Below are positions 56,573 through 64,000 of a stretch of DNA of 64,000 nt, piece after piece. The notes beneath the pieces were generated by a model. It ran no database searches. It saw nothing but the letters and a program-made list of their open reading frames with translations, and was not told the DNA's origin. The stretch comes from Hypericum androsaemum (Eukaryota; Streptophyta; Magnoliopsida; Malpighiales; Hypericaceae): assembly GCA_963995505.1 (NCBI GenBank), contig OZ023194.1, positions 14,380,428 to 14,444,427 of the forward strand, read 5' to 3'. Position 1 is the stretch's first letter, and the number at the start of each line of letters is the position of its first letter. Both the position numbers and the translations under genes were made by a program.

Positions 56573-59500
56573 ATGGAGAACCCCCAAACAAAAACACTGT
56601 TCGAGAACGCGATGAAAGACCGGTGGAAAGAGGTGTACGCCGCTTACCAGCAGGAGACTCCCGACATCCAAACGGACAAGATCGACAAGTCCGACGACAC
56701 GGTCCTCCACGTGGCGGTCCTCAAGGGGAACGTCGACGTCGTCAAGGAGCTCGTCCGGCTGATCAAACAAGGGATGGAGGAAAAGGTACTTGGTGCCAAG
56801 AACGAGAGAGGCAACACCCCTCTCCACCTGGCCGCCGCCCTTGGGTTCATCGACATGTGCAGAGACTTGACCGGGAAGTTCCCCGGCGCGATCAAGTTGG
56901 AGAACAACGATAAGGAGACGCCCTTCTTCCTGTCCGCTCGGTTTGGGAAGAAGGATGTCTTCCTCCACCTTTACGAAGTATGCAACAAGATGCCCGAAGT
57001 CGCTGGGAGACCGGCGTTCTTGTTTAGCAGAAGCGATGGGGATACCATTCTCCATTCTGCTCTCAACGGCGAATATGTCGGTAAGTAATTCGTAAATTTA
57101 TATGCGTCTTGTCTAGTTCGATCTTTGGCAACTTTATTTTTCGGTTTTTTTTGAAGAATTAGTGATTTTATTATAATTGCAAGTGAACATGTTTAACTAA
57201 TCAATTAATTGATTGATTATACATGTTTATCTTGATTCTCGTACGTACTAAAATAAAATCAAAATAAAATAATTTTTTGAAGCCCCTCATATTGAGAATA
57301 TTAGGTTACATACATGTTTTTACTAAAATTTAATTGTGGTAAAATTCAAAACCACCGAGAAAAGAATGGGAGCGGATTTGGTCTTGGAAGGCCAAATCCA
57401 ACCAGGACCGTCCTGGACGATTCAATGGTTGATTTAGTTATGATTCAATGGTTCACTTAATTATGATTCAATGGTCTACCTAGTTATGATTCAATGGTTC
57501 ATTTTTTCCCGTCCCGGATAAATCAAGGTCCGTCCCAGTTACCCAGTTATGATTCATTGGTTTACTCAGTTACGATTCAATGGTTTACTCAGTTACGATT
57601 CAATGGTTGTGGGCTTTTTTTATTTTGTGCCCCCGTATTTTGCATTTTTATAAAATAGTCCCCGCGTATCCTTCAATAAAAATTCTCGAGCACCGTGCTG
57701 GATTTGGCCTCCAAGACCAAATCCGGTCCCGAAAAGAATAGCTCGATAATACTGCAATACACTATTCAATTTTCGTTTTAATAATGTTTTGAAAAAAATT
57801 ATTCTATTTCCAGAATTGGCATACGAGATAATACGGAAATACAAATCGATCAAGGAGGTAAACGTGATAGATCGGCGCGATGGCCATGGGTGTATGCCTC
57901 TTCATGTTTTAGCCAACAAGCCTCGTGCCTTTGAGAGTGGCAACCCTCCTGGAATTTCTGATTGGCTCCTCTACCAGTGTGAGAATTTCTATCTCATATA
58001 ATGCAAATCTTGTACTATAAAATTCTGAAAATTTGGACACTTACTAAACTGAATAATATGTTCGATCCGATTCTGCAATGCTATTATTCAGGTGTCATTC
58101 TTAACTTGCCCAAGATCCCTATAGAAGCTGACGAGACGGCTAAAAAAGTTCGGAGATTTCCTCCAAACTATGACACTTGCATGTTGGTCGTCGATTGTAT
58201 CCGAAGTCAGCTTGATTTGGTAATCAAGAATTTGACTTGTTTTGAGATTTTCTTCGTATCAGGTAACGTTGATCTTGGGTTAGATTAGATTCGTATGTAA
58301 ATAACGAGGTTTGTTCATTATAGTTTTTTTACCAAGTGTTTTCTTCACTCGGTGGAGGGGTCTGTGCTCTTTTAGTTAGGAGTTTTCTGTTTTGGGGTTG
58401 GGTTGTCTTAATTGTTCTGGACAGCTCTTTGTAGATTGCTGCTGGTTTGTTTGGTTGTTTTGCTGGTTTCTCGGTTCTTGATAAAAATTATACTTATCAA
58501 AAGAAAAAGTCAGCTTGAATTGTTATGTAAGTCCATTTTAATCGGCTGCCGTTCTTGTTTAATTTTTCGCAATTATAAATAGATATATTTTTATATGTGT
58601 GTACCAATGACGTGCTATATTTTCCTTAGATAAAAGTTCCAAAAATGGACATCCAAACGACGTTGAAAATCTCGAAACAACAGGTGAGCTTCATTCAATC
58701 GACCATTATGATTTTAATTTTTTTAAAATTTATAGAGCATTTTATAAAGTGACATCTTCTTACTCAATTTATATTATATTTTCATTGATCATAATATTGT
58801 CACGTAATAATTGATACATCGGACCAACGTAAAATTGCAGGGTGTACGCCATTCGGAGGTCAGAAGCAACCAGGGAGCCACACTCAAAAGCCTAACAAAA
58901 ATGGTGGTGGTCTGGCTAAGCATCCAATTTACTTCACACCATACGTTTAATTTTTTTTTTTCGTAGCAAGTGGGAAAAAAAGATAATGCCTGGACTGATA
59001 AAAAAAATTTATTACCTAGCTGCAGAATCAAGAGATAATTTGGCTCAAGAGAACTCGGAACAATATTATCCTCTCACTTACGAGACGATTGTTCATCTTC
59101 TAAAGTTCATAGTTAAACTGTTGTTTGTCGTTCTTGGATTTGGTAAGTCTCAACAACACCTCGACCAATTTCTTTTCGAACCGAATCGGAATACAAAAAA
59201 TGACAAAACTCTTTCTTTGAATGGGTACCGTAACGTTAAGGCACTGCAATGACCATTTATAAATGTTGATTAGGAATTGCGAGTATATCAGAAATCCAAG
59301 AGAGGAAAAAGAAGCATTACTGGGCTAATTTGGTCATGAAGGAATTGATCGAAGGAGATACCACCTACCACAGAGAAGGTGATGGTGGAGAACCAAAGGA
59401 CTCCCGGCCGGAGGAACTTGATTTGTTCACTCCCGAATCCGAAACCACCGCATCGAAACCCTCAGGTAGAAATACATATCTATTATTCAATGTTTTAAAA

Positions 59501-61041
59501 ATGTGGTCCCACTGAGACTAATCTCGTGTCATTTATTATCCAAAAAATGAGAATCGTTCTCCGATTTATGTTTTAAAACATTGCTATTATTTGATCACCC
59601 GTAGCTCTATTTTCTAACTTTATATTAACGGGAATTGGTCTAAGTTACATTCGGAAATTAGATTCTGTTAAATAAGGTCTTAACTCCAAACTTTGTGAAT
59701 ACATCGCTAATAAGGACATGGATAATAAATTGTCCTATTCATACATACATCATTAATTGTTGCCCGTAAAAATAAAAACCGCATTGATCTTGTAACTTCT
59801 TAATACGGTGCAGAATACGCAACAACGCTAGAAAACATCTGGGACGATGCAATGGGAAAGCAGAAAGAAACCCCAGGCTTGTCGTTAAAGGACAGATTGA
59901 AGGATCTCGAGGCCAAATTCCACAAAGATGTGGACGGAATCCTGGACAAATACGACCTCACTGCCCAGGAAGCGGACGGGCCGGACGGGAACACGAAGCG
60001 CCTGAGATTGGAGAAGAGGGATTCCGGGCGATCCAACGCTTCGGTGACACCTTTTCTCGTAGCAGCGAGGATGGGAATCACCGAGATCGTGGATGGCCTT
60101 CTTGAGAAGTACCCGACCGCGATTCACGACATGGACCCCGACGGGAAGAACGCGCTGTTGCTCGCGGTCGAGCACCGTCGGACTGATGTTTGGAACCTCC
60201 TGCTGGATGAGAAGGTGACACTGAGAGAGCGGTTGCTTCGACAAGTCGACGACAAAGGGAACAACGCGCTGCACCTCGCAGCCACTTACGGGGAGCATCA
60301 GCCCCGCACTCCGGGTGTTGCGATGCAGATGCAATGGGAGATGAAGTGGTTCGAGGTACATTCTTTTATCATTCGGATTTAGAAAATTGTACTTGCGTAT
60401 TGCACCAGTCTAAATGCGAATGTACGCAGTTTGTGAAGAAGGCGATGCCAACAGAGTACCGAAGCCGACGAAACAAGAAGCGCCAGACCCCGCGCCAAGT
60501 CCTAATCAAATCCCACGAGGGGCTGGCAGCAAAAGCCGGCGAGTGGATAACCAAGACCTCCGAGTCCTGCTCCGTGGTGGCGGCCCTCATCTCGACGGTT
60601 GCCTTCGCGACGTCGGCCACTATCCCGGGTGGGTACAAGGAGTCCGGGGAGGCCGGGGTGCCCAACCTCGAGGACCGCCCGCTGTTCCACGTGTTCGCAA
60701 TATCGTCGCTTCTGGCTCTCTGCCTCTCTGTCACCTCGCTGGTGCTCTTCCTCAGCGTCCTCACGTCTCGGTTCCAGGTCGACGACTTCACCGCGAGGCT
60801 GCCGAGGAAGCTCCTCTTCGGGCTGACGTCACTGTTCGCGTCCATAATCGCAATACTGGTGTCTTTCTGCGCCGGGCACTTCTTCCTCCTCAAGGAGAGC
60901 GTCAAGAACGCGGCTTACCCTATATACTTCGCCACTTGCTTGCCCGTGACCTACTTCGGGCTCGCCCAACTTCATCTTTATGTTGATCTCTTGAAGTGTA
61001 TCTTCCTCAAGCAGCCTCAGCCTAGCTACATCATGGACTAG
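56573..61041 (+). CDS. Ankyrin-repeat protein with PGG domain (ITN1/ACD6-like), 9 exons
   Basis: Exons 56573-57080, 57814-57978, 58092-58262, 58630-58683, 58841-58903, 59026-59142, 59274-59465, 59814-60355 and 60430-61041 join in phase (mostly phase 1) to 807 residues. N-terminal ankyrin repeats are visible at TVLHVAVLKGNVDVV, NTPLHLAAALGF, TPFFLSARFGKKDV, TILHSALNGEYVE and MPLHVLANKP. After a variable hydrophilic linker a second set follows: TPFLVAARMGITEIV, NALLLAVEHRRTDVW and NALHLAATYGEH. The last exon has the PGG domain (SCSVVAALISTVAFATSATIPGG, about 650-672) and three further hydrophobic spans, so four transmembrane segments in all. Family members act at the plasma membrane in salt, abscisic-acid or defence signalling; this protein's role is inferred. 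Exons 3-6 are the least certain: the exon 3 donor could be 58219, and the exon 6 acceptor could be 59019. Confidence 0.85.
57368..57730. mobile_element. Mutator-like MITE in ankyrin-gene intron 1, 9-bp TSD
   Basis: Inverted ends GGGAGCGGATTTGGTCTTGG and its partner ending CCAAGACCAAATCCGGTCCC, plus an adjacent AGGCCAAATCCA block, are flanked by perfect 9-bp GAAAAGAAT (57359-57367 and 57731-57739). The 363-bp interior is a minisatellite of about 21-23 bp TTATGATTCAATGGTTCACT units. No coding capacity. Confidence 0.88.
57420..57610. repeat. Minisatellite, TTATGATTCAATGGTT units
   Basis: Seven or so degenerate copies. The same unit is found at 35650-35880, where TTATGATACAATGGTT is the common form. 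Confidence 0.85.
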
Positions 61042-62096
61042 TGATTCTCCTTGCTCGAATCTATACTAATCGGTTATAATCGAGTAATAAAAAAAAAGTC
61101 AAATCCTTGTTTTTCTAGTGTTGGTTTTTTTTGTAAGTGGATATATTTTATTAAATATTTGCGTGTAGTACAAAAATAAATCCATGTTTTTTTAGTGTTG
61201 GCACGGAAAAGAAAATGAAAATTCGTTCTGTGCCTAATATAAATATGTCCCAAGTAAATTTGCCTTTGCTTCAGCTATCTATATTAGTTTTTTAAATATT
61301 TTATTAAGTAATTAAACATACTATTTGTTACACAATTTAGTATTAAGAGCATATTTACAAGAGATAATAACATATTCTAAAAAAAGATGATAAGTGGCAC
61401 TAATTAAATAGAGATTATTTCGAGGTTAATGCACGAATATCATCTCAGCTCATATGAATGCGATTTTCTAAGCGGACCAAGCTATCTATATTAGTTAAGT
61501 TCGTAAATAAAGGGGATGAGGTCGAGAAAATTTGAAACCTTATCTTCTTCTATCTAAGAAGAGTATTGACAAATTCAACTTAGTACTATCTTTATCTCAA
61601 ATCATAATTGAACTAAAATTGTTTACTACTTTTCCAATTAGTTGGATTCCAACAAGTTTGTTTGGAACCAATTATTTCAGTTCTTATTTGGAACTAAAAT
61701 ACAATTTCATAATTGATTTGTATTTGTTTCATAAAAAACATATTGAAGTAGGGGTTATAACTTTCAAGTGACAATTACTCACGGTTCCTCTTTTTAGCTC
61801 TACAAATTCTACCATTTTAAAAAGAAATTTATTTCCCTAAATTTGAATTGGGTTCCATTTTCTATATTAAATTAGTTCCAAAGAAACCACCATAACTTAA
61901 ACTTGAAAAATTGTATTTAGTTTCTTTTTTAGGCCAATTATGCTGAAAGTGTTTTATTTGTTTTAATGACAGGTGGGTCCACTCTTTCATCAACACGACA
62001 TCCATAGGCACTCCTCCTATCAGCCCCATGTTCATAAAAACCTCAGCTTCTAAAACACACAAAATGCGAATTCCCGGCCAAAGATAGAGACCGAGG
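61042..62096. other. Intergenic
   Basis: 3' flank of the ankyrin gene and upstream of the IQD exon; AT-rich, no gene recognised. Frames at 61532-61771 and 61862-62353 have no family features. Confidence 0.6.
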
Positions 62097-62459
62097 ATGG
62101 GCCTATTCCGGCGTCTTTTCGGGCCGAAGAAGCCCAGCGCCGCCGCCACAACGACGTCGTCCTCCTCCTCCCAATCCTCGAAGGAGAAGAAGCGGTGGAG
62201 CTTCGTTAGATATTCGAATTCCAACACCAGCGGCGCCGGGGGCAACATCAACAAGCGCGACGCCTTCTCGGCCTCCTTCCACGACAACACGCACGCGATT
62301 ACCGTAGCCGCGGCCACCGCAGCACAGGCCGCCGCGGAGGTCGTCCGGCTCACCGGAGGGAGCGGGAGATGCGCCGCTTCAGCGTCGGCGGCGGTTAACC
62401 GGCTGAGAGTGGAGGCTCTCGCGGCGGTTAGGATTCAGTCTGCATTCCGGGGCAACCTG
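62097..62459 (+). CDS. IQ67-domain (IQD) protein, exon 1 only; truncated or continuing beyond the window
   Basis: ATG at 62097 starts MGLFRRLFGPKKP, a typical IQD N-terminus. A Ser-rich basic segment follows, then an Ala-rich stretch (AVAAATAAQAAAEVVRLT) and the beginning of the first IQ motif, AVRIQSAFRGNL (about 109-120). The exon ends at a GTTAGT donor (62460) in phase 0, exactly where IQD exon 1 normally ends. The expected second exon (ARRALRAL-KALVKLQALVRG-like) is not found in 62460-63755, which instead holds a MITE. A PMT exon follows on the opposite strand. Family members are calmodulin-binding scaffolds of microtubules or nucleus. Probably a truncated gene; a very long intron is the alternative. 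Confidence 0.7.
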
Positions 62460-62833
62460 GTTAGTTGATTTCTGTTCAGTCGATGCTTTTGACCTTTTCT
62501 GACACTTAGCTTTCAGAACTGCCCCTGAGGATTTGAGCCTGCTCTCTACCCTCGGCGGGGGCGTTTTAGTCATTTGAATGTTTAATGGCTTGCTGGTTTA
62601 AGTAAGATTAGAAAATTATAACAAGAAAGATGCCCTTCTTTTAATCTAGAAAAATAAAAATTTTATTCCTTTCCTTACTTTTTATGGGATTTCTTTATTA
62701 ACAACTTTTATATACTAATCTAAATACAAATTAATTTCTTTTTTCAGGTTATTAATCTAAATTTAGAAATTTTTGAACACGACCCGACTAAGATCTTTTC
62801 TTTCTTTTTTCGGTGTCTCCAAAAATAAATCCA
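62460..62833. other. Sequence after the IQD exon
   Basis: Intron-like AT-rich sequence; no second IQD exon seen. Confidence 0.5.
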
Positions 62834-62842
62834 GGTACCAGG

Positions 62843-63293
62843 GGGTATGGATTGGGTACGGAATGCTCAGATTCCAAACCGTTCGGAATGAAAACACGCG
62901 GAGACTTTTTTGCAAACGCACTAAAATACGGGGACCAAAATGAAAAAAGCCACGCACAAACGTAGGCCGGATACAAATGCCATTATCACATAACTGCGCA
63001 TGCCAGTATCACATAACTGTGCGTGCTAGTATCACATAACTGTGCGTGCCAGTATCACATAACTGTGCGTGCCAGTATGATTTTTTTACAAAAATGCTAA
63101 AATACGGGGGACCAAAATGAAAAAAGCCACGCGCACCATTATCATAAACGGGACTTGCCGCTGTCACAAATACACATGTCATTATCACATAACTGCACTT
63201 GCCATTATCATATACATGCGCTTGCCGCTGCGGTCTTCCTTTACTCAAAACCGTACGGAATCAATTCTTTCACTCCGTACCCAATCCACTCCC
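62843..63293. mobile_element. Mutator-like MITE with internal minisatellite, 9-bp TSD
   Basis: Inverted ends GGGTATGGATTGGGTACGGA and GGGAGTGGATTGGGTACGGA (right end inverted) are flanked by perfect 9-bp GGTACCAGG (62834-62842 and 63294-63302). Inside are a roughly 25-bp minisatellite, two copies of a longer block (CTAAAATACGGGG-ACCAAAATGAAAAAAGCCACGC at about 62920 and 63092) and further ATCACATAACTGC-type units. 451 bp; the reading frames in it are repeat translations. Confidence 0.87.
62979..63077. repeat. 25-bp tandem repeat, GCCAGTATCACATAACTGTGCGT
   Basis: Four consecutive units with few differences, with related units at about 63160-63230. Confidence 0.9.
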
Positions 63294-63302
63294 GGTACCA
63301 GG

Positions 63303-63755
63303 AGGGTCAGTTTGTATTTTTTAGGAGTAAAGTCTAAATTACTTATATTAAGTTTGAAAAATATGCAAAAATAATGGCATATGGTATCGTTGTGAAGTAG
63401 GGTGTTCCTTTGTTTAGATTAGGACGAATCGAAGTAGCAGTGGGGGAGAGGAATAGAAGGGGAAAAAAATACTATTCAAAAAAGGAAACAAAAGTTAGGA
63501 CAAGTGTGGTCTCTTCATGCGAATATGCGCACCATATCTTGCTTCTGGAATCATGCAACTCAATTCTTTGGAGGAATGACACCTGAATAAAAGGTGTTTC
63601 TATATGTTGAGATTTGTTTCTATATGTTGCTGTACGTTTTTTGGGCCTTCTTTGGCTTGATATTATCGCATCTGCGGTGCGAATTTGTTTCTAAGTATAA
63701 AATTTTTAGTTATTTAATGTCGTGATGTTTTGGTAATATGAAGATTTTATTTATT
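63303..63755. other. Intergenic between MITE and PMT exon
   Basis: No gene recognised. Similarity to the 44-kb PMT pseudogene begins abruptly at about 63756. Confidence 0.6.
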
Positions 63756-63978
63756 CTATTCCGGAGGAGCAGGAGACGTCAAGTAAGTCTCGACAGCAAA
63801 CAGAAGCTTCTCCCTCTGATACGGCCCGTCTTCGTGATCAACAATCCGACCTTCCCACTTCAACGCGTGGGTTATCTTCTTGATGTTAACCAAGACATCT
63901 ACATCATCTCTCAATATAATACTTCCTTCGGGTCTCAGAACTCTGTCCATCTCCAGCAAAATATCTTCAATGTCACAC
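63756..63978 (-). pseudogene. Last exon of a third PMT copy (partial; upstream outside window), C-terminus shortened
   Basis: The minus-strand exon begins after a CATAG acceptor with TGT GAC ATT GAA GAT (CDIEDILLEMDRVLRPEG) and stays open through [20 protein letters not shown] to SPAPPE, then TAG. In the 44-kb copy the same position reads CAG and the protein continues about eight more residues. Similarity stops right at this codon, so the 3' end was cut by a breakpoint or the stop arose by C-to-T change. Whether the rest of the gene (beyond 64000) is intact cannot be seen; it could still be functional. Confidence 0.7.
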
Positions 63979-64000
63979 CTATGAGCACCAATTAGCAACA

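Noticed and set aside
60369..60986. Additional long frames over the ankyrin gene's last exon
   Set aside because: GC-rich coding DNA leaves alternative frames open; only the PGG frame has conserved motifs and splice-compatible phase.
62979..63077. Regular 25-bp repeats that could suggest a CRISPR array
   Set aside because: Units are contiguous without unique spacers, in plant DNA, inside a MITE: a minisatellite.

Overview
The window is plant nuclear DNA, very probably from a eudicot. The coding evidence is a multi-exon plastid SppA-type protease, a three-exon cytochrome P450, a Golgi-type pectin methyltransferase-like (PMT) gene, a cysteine-rich anther-type lipid-transfer-like protein, an ankyrin/PGG membrane protein and an IQD exon. 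All have GT-AG introns, and they sit among AT-rich spacers with (TA)n tracts and many plant transposons. The species cannot be named from the sequence alone. Exon joins were made by hand from reading frame, splice sites and family homology.

Layout. 1-4.4 kb: a repeat-rich block in which a solo LTR (1860-2731, 5-bp target duplication) and a Mutator-like element (2845-4002, 9-bp target duplication) are inserted into one AT-rich minisatellite. 4.6-5.2 kb: a small membrane-protein ORF preceded by an in-frame stop. 5.7-11.5 kb, minus: SPPA1, 13 exons, with a LINE 3' fragment in intron 6. 12.2-15.2 kb, minus: the P450, whose promoter and start codon are mirrored as a near-perfect inverted repeat that abuts a long-TIR element (15481-16710). 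16.8 kb: a tRNA-derived SINE. 18.9-19.7 kb: a Cassandra-type TRIM carrying 5S rRNA sequence in its LTRs. 21.5-22.7 kb: a hAT element nested in another inverted-repeat element. 22.8-27.0 kb: a decayed Copia element. 27.8-35.5 kb: a full-length Copia element with an open 1369-codon gag-pol. 37.0 kb: a hAT MITE.

38.7-42.1 kb, plus: an intact PMT gene of 6 exons. 43.1 kb, minus: the lipid-transfer-like gene. 44.1-53.0 kb, minus: a second PMT copy that is a pseudogene, split by a young Copia element in intron 1 (46051-51486) and by an LTR-like insertion in exon 1. 54.0 kb: a second member of the 37-kb hAT family. 56.6-61.0 kb, plus: the ankyrin/PGG gene of 9 exons, with a small Mutator-like MITE in intron 1. 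62.1 kb: exon 1 of an IQD gene with no visible second exon. 62.8-63.3 kb: another Mutator-like MITE. 63.8 kb to the edge, minus: the last exon of a third PMT copy.

The genes do not form a pathway or operon; the window is an ordinary gene-poor, transposon-rich plant segment. Its most distinctive features are the mirrored P450 promoter next to a possible gene-capturing Mutator-like element, and three non-autonomous elements with 9-bp target duplications that each enclose a different minisatellite.
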